Positions 7,879-17,415 of a stretch of 64,000 bases of DNA are shown in pieces (position 1 is the stretch's first letter; each line of letters opens with the position of its first letter). Location: the NCBI GenBank assembly GCA_022793795.1, contig JAAWDM010000055.1:1-64000 (forward strand), read 5' to 3'. The notes under the pieces were generated by a model. That model ran no database searches. It was not told the origin of the DNA and saw only the letters and a list, made by a program, of their open reading frames with translations. This DNA is from Bacillota bacterium. GTDB lineage: Bacteria > Bacillota > Clostridia > Peptostreptococcales > Anaerovoracaceae. Both the position numbers and the translations under genes were made by a program.

Positions 7879-9411
7879 CTATAATTCAATAATATCCTCA
7901 TCTGTATAGACATCGATTCGTGCCTGAATCCGCTGCCGTATCTCTTCTTCCCTTCTACTTCTGAACCGATAGACCACACCCAATATCTGAATGATAATCA
8001 GTGGCATCATGGCTACCATGGCCACTACACCGAAGGCATCGGTTACGATTCGCTCCAATCCGCCGATAGCCTCACATGCACCCATGGCGAAAGGCAACAA
8101 AAATGTGGCCGTCATAGGACCAGACGCTACACCGCCAGAATCAAAGGCAATGGAGGTAAATATTTTGGGCGCAAAAATCGTAAGCGCCAAAGCCACCAAA
8201 TACCCTGGAATCAACATATACATAATAGAAACCCCTGTAAGTACCCTTATCATGGCCAAAGCTAGAGATATGGCCACACCTATGGAAAGGCTCAAATGCA
8301 TAGCTCTTTCCGGAATAGAGCCTGCTGTCATTTCTTCCACTTGTTTATTCAAAACATGAACTGCCGGCTCCGCCGCCACAATGAAATAACCGATGATCAT
8401 AGCGATAGGAATCAAAATCCAGTTATAGCTAAGGCCGCCGATGATTTTTCCGATATAATTGCCTACCGGCATGAATCCCACATTGACGCCGGTTAGAAAC
8501 AACACAAGACCGATATAGGTATACCCCAGACCGAAGCCAATGCGCCGCAGCGGCTTTTTTTCCAATTTAATCACAAAGGCATTGAACAGAAAAAAGAAAG
8601 CGACAATGGGCAGGAGCGCCACCGCAACCTCTTTCATATATTCAGGTAAACCGTGAATAAAAAGAAACCCCAGCCCTCTGGAATCGTCTACCTGGGGAAT
8701 CTCCACCGGTACATAGGTTCCTTTGGCAGGATACATAAGACCCAAAATCAAAACCGCAAGCACCGGCCCAATAGAGCACAAGGCAACTAGACCAAAGCTA
8801 TCGTTACCTGCATGTCTGTCGCTTCGAATGGAGGAAACGCCTACACCAAGGGCCATGATAAAGGGCACTGTCATAGGTCCAGTGGTCACACCACCTGAAT
8901 CAAAAGCCACTGCCCAAAAATCCTTAGGTACCATGGTTGCCAGGATGAATACAATCCCATAAAATCCAATGAGAAGATAAGACAAACTGATTCCAATTAA
9001 AATACGCACCATAGCCATAACCAGAAAAATTCCGACCCCCAAAGCCACGGCCATAATCAGCACCCCATTGGGAATGGTGGGTACTTGATTGGCTAAAACC
9101 TGCAAATCCGGTTCCGATACCGTAATCATCACGCCCAAAACAAAACTGACAAAGAGAATGACCCAAAGCTTACGGGACTTGGTCATATATGCACCCACCT
9201 TGTTGCCAATGGGCGTCATGGCTGTATCAGCTCCTAATGTAAAAAAAGCCATGCCAAGTACCAGCATGACTGCACCAATCGCAAAAGATACCAACATACT
9301 ACTAGGTATGGGGGCAATGGTAAAACATAACAGAAGCACAATGCCTGTAATGGGCAGTACAGACACCAGCGCTTCGTTGATTTTCTCATTCAGCATGAAT
9401 TTGTTATGCAA
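7879..9411 (-). CDS. DUF1538 double-domain membrane protein (UmpAB-type transporter)
   Basis: A 510-aa polytopic membrane protein made of two homologous halves. Each half carries the motif FDSGGV-T/A-T/S-GPMT (residues ~175 and ~425) followed by a long hydrophobic helix. It looks like a fusion of the paired DUF1538 subunits. Family members have been linked to monovalent cation/proton exchange; that function is not proven here. A TTG start is preferred because GGGAG lies 8 nt upstream, while the next ATG, 15 nt further in, is too far from it. It is followed immediately by the tandem PII-like gene. Confidence 0.8.
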   Translation of the reverse strand: MHNKFMLNEKINEALVSVLPITGIVLLLCFTIAPIPSSMLVSFAIGAVMLVLGMAFFTLGADTAMTPIGNKVGAYMTKSRKLWVILFVSFVLGVMITVSEPDLQVLANQVPTIPNGVLIMAVALGVGIFLVMAMVRILIGISLSYLLIGFYGIVFILATMVPKDFWAVAFDSGGVTTGPMTVPFIMALGVGVSSIRSDRHAGNDSFGLVALCSIGPVLAVLILGLMYPAKGTYVPVEIPQVDDSRGLGFLFIHGLPEYMKEVAVALLPIVAFFFLFNAFVIKLEKKPLRRIGFGLGYTYIGLVLFLTGVNVGFMPVGNYIGKIIGGLSYNWILIPIAMIIGYFIVAAEPAVHVLNKQVEEMTAGSIPERAMHLSLSIGVAISLALAMIRVLTGVSIMYMLIPGYLVALALTIFAPKIFTSIAFDSGGVASGPMTATFLLPFAMGACEAIGGLERIVTDAFGVVAMVAMMPLIIIQILGVVYRFRSRREEEIRQRIQARIDVYTDEDIIEL

Positions 9412-9450
9412 TCAAATATCTCCCTTCCATCTCATCTACCTACTATATAT

Positions 9451-9480
9451 AGTATATCGTTTCTTTCCTTGTGTGTCTAA
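9451..9480 (-). promoter_or_regulatory. sigma-A-type promoter of the DUF1538 operon with overlapping palindrome
   Basis: On the minus strand TTAGAC (9475-9480) and TATACT (9451-9456) are 18 bp apart. A perfect 14-bp palindrome TACTATATATAGTA (9441-9454) overlaps the -10 element and could be an operator. Confidence 0.5.
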
Positions 9481-9500
9481 TAAAATGTAAGATTTTCTGT

Positions 9501-9519
9501 AACCTTAACACAACCTTAA
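9501..9519 (-). promoter_or_regulatory. 11-bp-period direct repeat TTAAGGTT
   Basis: TTAAGGTT occurs twice on the minus strand at exactly 11-bp spacing, 20 bp upstream of the predicted -35 element. OmpR/PhoP-family response regulators bind such one-turn direct repeats, so regulation of the DUF1538 operon by a two-component system is possible. Confidence 0.4.
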
Positions 9520-9529
9520 TCCCCACCGT

Positions 9530-11437
9530 CTAGCTATTTTCCAGCTGAGCCTTGGTATATTGAGTCATGTAAAGCTGGTAATACCGTCCCCTCTGTTGGA
9601 GCAAAGCCTGATGGTCTCCCTGCTCCATTATCCTTCCCTGAGACAGCACGATGATATTGTCTGCATGTTGGATGGTAGATAACCGATGGGCCACGATAAG
9701 CATGGTTCCAATGGAACGCATTTTTTCCAGAGAATCCTGTATAAGAGCTTCAGTCTCTGTATCGATGTTTGCCGTAGCTTCATCCAAAATCATGACCGAC
9801 GGCCGATGGAGCACTGTTCTGGCAAAGGAAAGAAGCTGCCTCTGCCCTGCCGAAAAGTTATTCCCTCGCTCCCGAACCTCTTCATCCAGTCCGTTTTTCA
9901 GTTTTTTGATAAAGCCATCTGCATTGACATACCGGCAAGCCTGCCAGACCTCCTCTTCCGTAAAATCCCCACGCAAGGTCAAATTACTGCCTACTGTGCC
10001 GGAAAATAGGAATACATCCTGGAGCATCTGTCCGAAGTGACGGCGCAAAGAATCAATTCGTATCTTCCGAATGTCAATACCGTCGATTAAAATCCGTCCC
10101 TGCTGGATATCGTAGTTGCGACAAATCAGAGAAAGTATGGTAGATTTTCCCGAACCCGTGGCCCCCACAAAGGCCACCGTCTGTCCAGGATAAACGTGGA
10201 AGGACACGCCCTTCAGCACCCATTCTCCCGGCTTATAGGCAAACCATACATCCTGAAATTCGATTTCGCCGCGAAGTTCTGTCAGTTCCACCGGCTCCAT
10301 TTCCCCTTCTATCTCTGCCTCCAGCGTTTCGTTGACCACCTCCGGCGCCATATCCATCACCGTAAAAATCTTTTCTGCCGCGGCAAAGGACCGCTGCAGC
10401 GTGTCGTACTGCTCCGCCAAGGTCTGAATAGGATTAAAGAACCTGGAAATGTACATATAAAAGGTAACCACCATGCCGCTGGTCATAGCCTGGCCAAGAA
10501 TCGTCATGTTTTCCATATATCCTTTGGCTCCCAGATAAAAGAGACACATGACTGCACAAAACTCCAGCATGTGAATCATCGGGCGAAAGATACCGAAAAC
10601 ATACAGCCTGTTTCTCCGAGCCTTTTGCAATGCCTTGCTTTTCACCAGGAAATCCTCCATCTTTTGATCCTCCCGATTGAAAATCTGAATCAGTTTCATA
10701 CCGGAGAGGTTTTCAGAAAGATAGGTATTCAAATCAGTGGTAGCGTCGTTAACGGTACGGTGGGCCTTTCTGGAAAATCGGCGAAAGATCACCGTAAACA
10801 GCACCACAAAAGGAACAAAGCACATTACCATCAAGGTCAGCGCATAGTTTAAACACAACATGGCAATCAGCACGCCCACCACTATCACAATATTTTTTAC
10901 CAGGGTTGCCAGCACATTGGTAAACATATAGGAGATGGCTTCCGTATCGTTGGTGGCTCTGGTCACCAGCTTTCCCACCGGTATGGCTGCAAGCTGCCCA
11001 TGGGAAAGACCTTCGATATGTACAAAAATGTCCTCTCGAAGTGCCGAGAGGATTTTCTGTCCCGTTTTCTGCAAAATGATGGACTGTAAATAGGTGCAAA
11101 CCATACTGACCACCAGTATCACTGCATAGATGCCTACCATGGCGTACAGATAGGACAAAGAAAAGGTTTCTTTTACAGTCTCCTCTATATGGCCGATTAA
11201 AAGAGGCGCTGCCAGGTCATAGGCAATAGAACAGAGCAAAAGCCCCAAAACCGTAGCAAACTCCTTTTTATACGGACTGGCATAGCGTAAAAGACGCCCG
11301 ATAATCTCTCCATCTTTCATCTGTCTGGTCTCTTCCGCTGCCGTCTCCTTTTTATCACGCAAGTATAGCCCTACAAAGAGCAAGGTAAAGACTGCGATGA
11401 TACTGCACATCAATAAAATCGGTAGATATGTTCTCAT
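9530..11437 (-). CDS. ABC exporter half-transporter, subunit with intact Walker B
   Basis: A 635-aa membrane-ATPase fusion. It has an extra N-terminal hydrophobic segment (residues 5-25), a six-helix exporter domain, then an ATPase domain with Walker A GATGSGKST and Walker B MILDEATANID carrying the catalytic Glu. Its signature motif is FSAGQRQ instead of LSGGQ. The upstream partner has the complementary defect, as in heterodimeric exporters such as BmrCD, LmrCD or TM287/288. Its start overlaps the upstream stop by 4 nt. Substrates are unknown; multidrug or lipid export is typical. Confidence 0.92.
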   Translation of the reverse strand: MRTYLPILLMCSIIAVFTLLFVGLYLRDKKETAAEETRQMKDGEIIGRLLRYASPYKKEFATVLGLLLCSIAYDLAAPLLIGHIEETVKETFSLSYLYAMVGIYAVILVVSMVCTYLQSIILQKTGQKILSALREDIFVHIEGLSHGQLAAIPVGKLVTRATNDTEAISYMFTNVLATLVKNIVIVVGVLIAMLCLNYALTLMVMCFVPFVVLFTVIFRRFSRKAHRTVNDATTDLNTYLSENLSGMKLIQIFNREDQKMEDFLVKSKALQKARRNRLYVFGIFRPMIHMLEFCAVMCLFYLGAKGYMENMTILGQAMTSGMVVTFYMYISRFFNPIQTLAEQYDTLQRSFAAAEKIFTVMDMAPEVVNETLEAEIEGEMEPVELTELRGEIEFQDVWFAYKPGEWVLKGVSFHVYPGQTVAFVGATGSGKSTILSLICRNYDIQQGRILIDGIDIRKIRIDSLRRHFGQMLQDVFLFSGTVGSNLTLRGDFTEEEVWQACRYVNADGFIKKLKNGLDEEVRERGNNFSAGQRQLLSFARTVLHRPSVMILDEATANIDTETEALIQDSLEKMRSIGTMLIVAHRLSTIQHADNIIVLSQGRIMEQGDHQALLQQRGRYYQLYMTQYTKAQLENS

Positions 11438-13209
11438 GGCTGCTCCCTCTCTTCCTCCAACTTTTGCAATTCCACCATCTTCCTATAGGACGGACATGTC
11501 TCTTGAAGGACCTGATGGGTTCCCACAGCGGTCAGTCTTCCCTCCTCTATGAACAAAATCTTGTCCATCTTCTCTATGGTAGAAATGCGATGTGCAATGA
11601 GTATGGTAGTCTTTCCTGCACGAAGCTGACGGAGGTTGTTTAAGATGACCCGCTCTGTTCTGGTATCCACAGCTGATACCGAATCATCCAAAATGAGAAT
11701 CGGCGCTTCCTTCATCAATGCCCTTGCAATGGATATCCTCTGCTTTTGCCCGCCGGACACGGTGATACCCCGCTCTCCCAAAACGGTGTCATACCCATCT
11801 GCAAACGCCCGAATGTTTTCATCCACATCGGCCATCCTAGCTGCCGTCTCAATCTTTTCCTCTGAAGGCTTCGTAACCCCAAAGGCAATGTTTCTCCCAA
11901 TGGTATCGGAGAAAAGGAAATTATCCTGAGGCACATAGGCAAAGGCATCTCTTACCGATACGGTGGTTAATTGGTTCACATCCTGTCCATCCAGGAAAAT
12001 CATACCGTCCTCCACCATATAGGTTTTTAGCAGTAAATCCACCAGTGTGGTCTTCCCTGCGCCTGTCTTCCCCACCAGGCCCACCTGCTCTCCCTGGTGG
12101 ATGACACAGGAAATGTCCTGCAGCGCCGCATCCTTTTCATCGGGATAGGTAAAGGTCAGGTGAGATAGACGAATCTCTCCTTTCGGTTTCTGTAGTGCGG
12201 TGGCGTCAGGCCGGTCTACCACATTTTGCTCTGCATCCAAAAGTTCACTGACACGAAGAAGGGAAGCTCTGCCTCTGGAACTCATATCGATGAGCTCTGC
12301 TATGGCCATAATGGGCCATATGGTTGCATCGAAATAACCGATGAATTCCACCAACTGTCCGGCGTTGAAGCGACCTTGATAGACCAGATAGCCACCGTAA
12401 CCTAAAATGATACAGACTACGCTTTCCACAAACAAAGTCACCAGAATATGAAGCAATACCGACGCTCTGGTATGTTCTAAATTGGCCCTTTCATTTTCCT
12501 GATTCAGTTTACGGAAGGCCAAAAGTTCTCTGGCTTCCTTGACGAAAGCCTTAATGACTGCAATGCCTGTAAAACTCTCCTGGGAAAAATCAGACAGTCT
12601 GGAAAATACCTCCTGCCTGGCGTCCCACTTTTTCATCATATATCTTCCCACCACAGTGGCGCTGGCCAGCAGCAGCCCCATGGGAATCATGGAAAGCAGA
12701 GTGAGAATTCCATCCATTTTCCACATCTTATAGATTGCTAAAACTCCTAGAAACAAAGCGTCAAGAAACATCATAACGCCCCAACCGAAACAGTCCTGAA
12801 TGGTGTCCAAGTCGTTGGTAAAGAGGCTCATCAGGTTTCCAATTTTTTCTTTTTGATAATACTGGCAGCTGAGATGGCGGGCATGGTCAAACATGTCGTT
12901 TCTAAGCCCCTCTTCCACCTTGATGGCTGCACCCAGAAACATGGCCCGCCATAAAAATCGACCGATGGTGATGATAAGAATAATTCCCACCATAGGCATA
13001 CAGATTTTGTCCAGCAAAAAAGTAAGGTCAAAGACCTGCTGCTGTCCATCTATCTCTACAAAACCGTTGTTCATCCCATTGATGACCATTTGATACAGCC
13101 TGGGCACAATCAGCTGAATATAGTCTTCTACCACCAGGGTTATGAGTCCTACCAGCAGCATGGGCGCAAATTTCCAGTAATATTGATTGATATGGCGTCC
13201 AAAGATCAA
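11434..13209 (-). CDS. ABC exporter half-transporter, subunit with degenerate Walker B
   Basis: A 591-aa membrane-ATPase fusion, the first gene of the exporter pair. The ATPase has Walker A GKTGAGKTT and a canonical signature VSGGQKQR. Walker B is LILDDS, with Asp in place of the catalytic Glu. Paired with the downstream subunit this gives one consensus and one degenerate ATP site. The start is TTG with AGGAAG 8 nt upstream. Membrane helices occupy about residues 15-310. Confidence 0.92.
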   Translation of the reverse strand: MIFGRHINQYYWKFAPMLLVGLITLVVEDYIQLIVPRLYQMVINGMNNGFVEIDGQQQVFDLTFLLDKICMPMVGIILIITIGRFLWRAMFLGAAIKVEEGLRNDMFDHARHLSCQYYQKEKIGNLMSLFTNDLDTIQDCFGWGVMMFLDALFLGVLAIYKMWKMDGILTLLSMIPMGLLLASATVVGRYMMKKWDARQEVFSRLSDFSQESFTGIAVIKAFVKEARELLAFRKLNQENERANLEHTRASVLLHILVTLFVESVVCIILGYGGYLVYQGRFNAGQLVEFIGYFDATIWPIMAIAELIDMSSRGRASLLRVSELLDAEQNVVDRPDATALQKPKGEIRLSHLTFTYPDEKDAALQDISCVIHQGEQVGLVGKTGAGKTTLVDLLLKTYMVEDGMIFLDGQDVNQLTTVSVRDAFAYVPQDNFLFSDTIGRNIAFGVTKPSEEKIETAARMADVDENIRAFADGYDTVLGERGITVSGGQKQRISIARALMKEAPILILDDSVSAVDTRTERVILNNLRQLRAGKTTILIAHRISTIEKMDKILFIEEGRLTAVGTHQVLQETCPSYRKMVELQKLEEEREQP

Positions 13210-13351
13210 AGCGTCACTTCCTTTCCTGGTTCACTGAATACACTCTTTCAAAAAGAGTCTGACGCCATGGAACACGCATTTATACGTATCATGACATTCA
13301 GACTCCTTTACACTTTACTTCATTATATAATTTATAGAATGGCCGAATCCT

Positions 13352-15460
13352 CTACAAGAGTTCTTTTCTGGACAGGTTGATTCTGTTCTGGCTGTCGATT
13401 TCAGTCACCTTTACCTTCACAACATCGCCGATATTTACCACATCTTCTACCTTCTCTACTCTCTCCTTAGCCATCTTGGAGATATGAAGCAGACCTTCTT
13501 TGCCTGGTAAAATCTCGATGAAGGCGCCAAAGTTCATGATTCTAGTCACCTTGCCCTCATAGATTTCGCCCACTTCCACTTCCTTGGTCAGCAGTTCAAT
13601 CTCATGGCGAGCCGCCTCTGCGCCAGCCATATCAGCGCTGTAAATGCTAATCAGACCAGGTACATCCTCGGAAATGTCGATCTTCACGCCGGTTTCATCT
13701 ACAATTCTATTGATGGTCTTACCTCCCGGTCCGATGACGATTCTTACCTTATCCGGATCGATATTCATGGTGATGGCTCTCGGTGCATACTTGGACATTT
13801 CAACTCGCGGCGCTGGAATTTCTTCCAGCATCTTATCCATAATATACATTCTGCCTTCCTTGGCCTGTCTTAACGCTTTCTCAAGAATATCTCTGGATAA
13901 ACCGTGTACCTTGATATCCATCTGAATGGCGGTGACGCCTACTTCTGTACCGGTTACCTTAAAGTCCATATCCCCTAAGAAGTCTTCCATGCCCTGAATA
14001 TCGGACAGGATGGCGAATTCAGAGGAACCGTCCTCTTTGACTCTTTCAATCAGACCCATGGCAATACCTGCAACCGGTCTTTTCAGCGGAACGCCGGCAT
14101 CCATCAATGCCAAGCAGGAACCACAGGTGGAGCCCATGGAGGTGGAACCGTTGGAGGATAGTACCTCGGATACCACTCTGATGGCATACGGGAACTCTTC
14201 CAAACTAGGAAGCACTGGAATCAAAGCTCTTTCTGCCAGGGCGCCGTGGCCGATTTCTCTTCTGCCCGGACTTCTGGAGGTCTTAGCCTCTCCTACGGAA
14301 TAACCTGGGAAATTATAGTGATGCATATATCTCTTGCTGGTATCTTCTGTGATACCGTCGATGGTCTGAGCCTCGCTGGCTGGAGCCAAAGTGCAGACAG
14401 ACATAACCTGGGTCTGTCCTCTCTTAAAGAGTCCTGTTCCGTGGGTTCTCGGCAGTACGCCGGTCTCGCACCAGATCGGTCTGATTTCATCTAGCTTCCG
14501 GTTATCCGGACGAACGCCCTCATCCAAAATCATGGAACGAACCTGTTCCTTGGTGATGTTATACAGTACGGAACCGATGTCCTTACCATTGTCAGGATAG
14601 ATTTCTGCAAAGTATTCCTTGGTCTCCACTTCCACCTTATCCATGTTTTCCAGTCTTTCCAGCTTGTCCGCTGTCTGGATGGCTTCGCGCATTTTTCCGG
14701 TAGCATACTCTCTTACTACCTGGTCGATATCCTCTGGTACCTTGTATAACTCCACTTCTTTCTTAGGCTTACCCACTTCTGCCACCACTTCTTCAATGAA
14801 GGCAACAATCTTTTTAATCTCTTCGTGGGCAAACAGGATGCCTTCCAGCATTTCCATTTCAGGCACTTCTTTAGCGCCTGCCTCTACCATCATAATCGCT
14901 TCCTTGGTTCCGGAAACGGTCATGTGCATGTCGGAACGTTCTCTCTGCTCTAAAGTCGGATTGATGACAAAATTACCGTCTACTCTTCCCACTACCACAG
15001 AACCGGTTGGGCCGTCCCATGGAATGTCGGAGCAAGCCAGCGCCACAGAGGAACCGATCATACCGCATACCTCTGGGGAACAATCTGGGTCCACGCACAT
15101 AACGGTGGCAACCACCACTACATCATTGTAGTAACCCTTTGGGAATAACGGACGAATCGGTCTATCAATGAGACGAGAAGTCAAAATAGCGTGTTCGCTG
15201 GGTCTACCCTCTCTCTTGATAAAACCGCCTGGAATCTTACCAGCCGCATACATTCTTTCTTCAAAATCCACACTCAATGGAAAAAAATCAATGTCTGGCT
15301 TTGGCTGTTCGGACGCACATGCAGTCACATTGACCACAGTATCTCCGTACTTTACCATAACCTGACCGTTTGCCTGTTCGCAAACCTTACCAATTTCCAA
15401 CTGCAGGAGCCTTCCTCCCACTGCTGTTTTAAATACTCTGTAATCTTCAAATCTTGACAT
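13352..15460 (-). CDS. pnp: polyribonucleotide nucleotidyltransferase (PNPase)
   Basis: A 702-aa 3'-5' phosphorolytic RNase. Two RNase PH domains are followed by a KH domain ([20 protein letters not shown]) and an S1 domain ([20 protein letters not shown]). The phosphate-site region [18 protein letters not shown] is present. The ATG at 15460 is chosen because AGGAGG is 12 nt upstream; an in-frame TTG at 15469 is too close to it. It follows rpsO as in most Firmicutes. It is full length for the family. Confidence 0.98.
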   Translation of the reverse strand: MSRFEDYRVFKTAVGGRLLQLEIGKVCEQANGQVMVKYGDTVVNVTACASEQPKPDIDFFPLSVDFEERMYAAGKIPGGFIKREGRPSEHAILTSRLIDRPIRPLFPKGYYNDVVVVATVMCVDPDCSPEVCGMIGSSVALACSDIPWDGPTGSVVVGRVDGNFVINPTLEQRERSDMHMTVSGTKEAIMMVEAGAKEVPEMEMLEGILFAHEEIKKIVAFIEEVVAEVGKPKKEVELYKVPEDIDQVVREYATGKMREAIQTADKLERLENMDKVEVETKEYFAEIYPDNGKDIGSVLYNITKEQVRSMILDEGVRPDNRKLDEIRPIWCETGVLPRTHGTGLFKRGQTQVMSVCTLAPASEAQTIDGITEDTSKRYMHHYNFPGYSVGEAKTSRSPGRREIGHGALAERALIPVLPSLEEFPYAIRVVSEVLSSNGSTSMGSTCGSCLALMDAGVPLKRPVAGIAMGLIERVKEDGSSEFAILSDIQGMEDFLGDMDFKVTGTEVGVTAIQMDIKVHGLSRDILEKALRQAKEGRMYIMDKMLEEIPAPRVEMSKYAPRAITMNIDPDKVRIVIGPGGKTINRIVDETGVKIDISEDVPGLISIYSADMAGAEAARHEIELLTKEVEVGEIYEGKVTRIMNFGAFIEILPGKEGLLHISKMAKERVEKVEDVVNIGDVVKVKVTEIDSQNRINLSRKELL

Positions 15461-15523
15461 AATTAACAACTACCTCCTGTTAATTCTTTCTTTCATGCAA
15501 TCGCGCAATAAAAATGCAATAAA

Positions 15524-15545
15524 AGCGGGGTTTTGTTCCCCGCTT
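15524..15545 (-). terminator. intercistronic hairpin between rpsO and pnp
   Basis: A 7-bp G/C-rich stem (AAGCGGG / CCCGCTT) followed on the minus strand by TTTTATT. It is a partial terminator or processing site between rpsO and pnp, a position where such structures are common. Confidence 0.65.
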
Positions 15546-15571
15546 AAATTCCTCGTAGCAAATTCTAAAAC

Positions 15572-15838
15572 CTACTTTCTCAGTCCTAAACGAGCGATTA
15601 GAGTTCTGTATCTCTCCAAATCCGTTTCCTTCAGGTACGCAAGGAGGTTTCTTCTCTGACCTACCATTTTCAAAAGGCCTCTTCTGGAATGATGATCCTT
15701 CTTGTGGATTTTCAGATGTTCGTTCAGGTCGTTAATTCTGTAAGTCAGAATCGCAACCTGTACTTCTGGAGAACCGGTGTCTCCTTCTTTCAACTGATAG
15801 TCCTTGATGATCTGCTGTTTCATTTCCTTTGTAATCAT
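15572..15838 (-). CDS. rpsO: 30S ribosomal protein S15
   Basis: An 88-aa primary 16S rRNA-binding protein. The conserved block [24 protein letters not shown] identifies S15. The ATG at 15838 has AAGGAGA upstream and gives the standard length; the longer open frame upstream is leader. It precedes pnp. Confidence 0.98.
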   Translation of the reverse strand: MITKEMKQQIIKDYQLKEGDTGSPEVQVAILTYRINDLNEHLKIHKKDHHSRRGLLKMVGQRRNLLAYLKETDLERYRTLIARLGLRK

Positions 15839-15928
15839 AGTTCTTGTCTCCTTTTCTTCATTCACCATTTGCCAGGAAGTCCGTCGGAGTCTCGGGAAAC
15901 TTAGCAAAAGGTATTATTTCAACGATTT

Positions 15929-15957
15929 ATGTTACCATAGATTCTGATTAGTGTCAA
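15929..15957 (-). promoter_or_regulatory. rpsO-pnp promoter
   Basis: On the minus strand a perfect -35 TTGACA (15952-15957) and TAACAT (15929-15934) are 17 bp apart. Transcription would start near 15922 and leave an ~85-nt leader in which S15 autoregulation could act. No leader structure was verified. Confidence 0.8.
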
Positions 15958-16024
15958 GTGCAGATTCTCCCCATTCGGGCAATAGCATTTACTTTTTTCT
16001 TTCGTGTTGATAAATGGGAAGTTG

Positions 16025-16690
16025 TTAAATCAATCCGAAATGCTTTGCAATTTTATGACACACCTCTTCTCTTGTATCTATCTCATTATCTTCACGCACA
16101 ATTGTGAAAAAACCACTGTTAGCCAATTCGTCATAGTGGTTTTGGCTGTTGATAAGCGCAAGGCCCCGTTTATAATTATCCATAACCGCTTCGGGATCAT
16201 CGCAACTGTCAATCACGCTGAGGATAAATTGTTTTTCGGGATCGCTTCGGTCGAAAAAACGCTCCACACTCATGGACTGGGGCGAGAGCATAACGGCCAC
16301 ATGATTGTATTCAGAAATCTCCTTTAATACATCGACAGGAATATTGGTATCTACAATTACCTTTTTATCCCTTGCTATTGAAATAAGTTGGGCAACTTCA
16401 AACCCTGCGCCTTCTTTGCCCGAGTTATAGATCCAGCGTTCATACTCTTCCGGTGGTCGGGTGACAAAATCTTTCCAATCGGTAAGATTTTTCCTATAGC
16501 AAAGAGCGGGCTGTAAATCAGGGGTTGCAACAACATCTGATACTACGGTATGATAATTTTCTCCGCAAAAAAGCATCCCGTATCGGTCGGCAAGCATTTT
16601 CACCATTGTCGACTTTCCCGCATATGCTGTGCCCGTAATGAAATATACGTTTTTCAAATAATGCTTTACTATGTTATTTTCGATTTTCAA
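16025..16690 (-). CDS. P-loop ATPase / nucleoside-kinase-like protein
   Basis: A 221-aa single-domain P-loop protein with Walker A GTAYAGKST near residue 20 and no other family signature I can name. The chosen start is TTG at 16690 because AGGAGG lies 9 nt upstream; the in-frame TTG at 16708 sits inside that ribosome site region. It stands alone between rpsO and the DUF1847 gene. A small-molecule kinase is plausible from size and fold, but the substrate is unknown. Confidence 0.7.
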   Translation of the reverse strand: MKIENNIVKHYLKNVYFITGTAYAGKSTMVKMLADRYGMLFCGENYHTVVSDVVATPDLQPALCYRKNLTDWKDFVTRPPEEYERWIYNSGKEGAGFEVAQLISIARDKKVIVDTNIPVDVLKEISEYNHVAVMLSPQSMSVERFFDRSDPEKQFILSVIDSCDDPEAVMDNYKRGLALINSQNHYDELANSGFFTIVREDNEIDTREEVCHKIAKHFGLI

Positions 16691-16749
16691 TGGAACGCGC
16701 CTCCTCAAATTCCGATTCGCCGTATGGAGAAATCGCCGGCGGTCAAAAC

Positions 16750-17394
16750 CTATAAATCAGCATAATAGGTTTTGGCAGTATACAGAGCTGCCGCTGGATT
16801 ATGTCCAAGAACCCTGTCTTTCGTAATCAGAGTAGTGACCGGCGCTTTGGCATACCGGTAAAAAAGGCTGTCATGACCCACACACAGGCCCATGACCACA
16901 TTCAGGTCGGTCTCCTCTTCATTGAGAATCTGCGCTTGAAAAATGGGATTGCACATTACAACGCCTGCTGATTCACATTCTTTGGGAATTCCCACGGAAA
17001 CCTTTTCTATGGCGCCGGCTTTACAGGCGATACTGTAAACTTCAAATCCATGTTTACGAAGGATTTCAGCGAAAATTCTGCTTTCGTTGATAAGACCCAC
17101 ACAGGTAGCGATGCCGATTTTCTTTGCGCCTAATTTCTTTGCAAATTCCACAATCTCCTGCACCCGCGTCCACATGCGATAGCCTTCGCTTTCCACCTGG
17201 GCCGCTGCCTTCATGATGCGCTGATTCTCCTCTTCACCATAAATCTGTTGGAGTTTCTCCCTCTCCTGTTCCGTCATCTGCGGCGTAACGCAGTATTTGG
17301 GATAACTGCCCCGTTCGGCCTCTTTGTTATCACAATTTTGCACATGACAATCCACACAGGAATATGTCATGGTTTTCTTTCCTTGTTCTGTCAT
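16750..17394 (-). CDS. DUF1847 domain-containing metal-binding protein
   Basis: A 214-aa protein with conserved cysteines: CVDCHVQNCD at the N-terminus, IATCVGL, SIACKAGA, MCNPIFQ and GLCVGHDSLF. These match DUF1847 and suggest metal or Fe-S binding; the function is unknown. The second ATG (17394) is used because GGAGG lies just upstream. It is the second gene after the nitrilase-family gene with a 21-nt gap, so the two probably form an operon. Confidence 0.8.
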   Translation of the reverse strand: MTEQGKKTMTYSCVDCHVQNCDNKEAERGSYPKYCVTPQMTEQEREKLQQIYGEEENQRIMKAAAQVESEGYRMWTRVQEIVEFAKKLGAKKIGIATCVGLINESRIFAEILRKHGFEVYSIACKAGAIEKVSVGIPKECESAGVVMCNPIFQAQILNEEETDLNVVMGLCVGHDSLFYRYAKAPVTTLITKDRVLGHNPAAALYTAKTYYADL

Positions 17395-17415
17395 AAAGTC
17401 CTCCATTCTGCTGCT

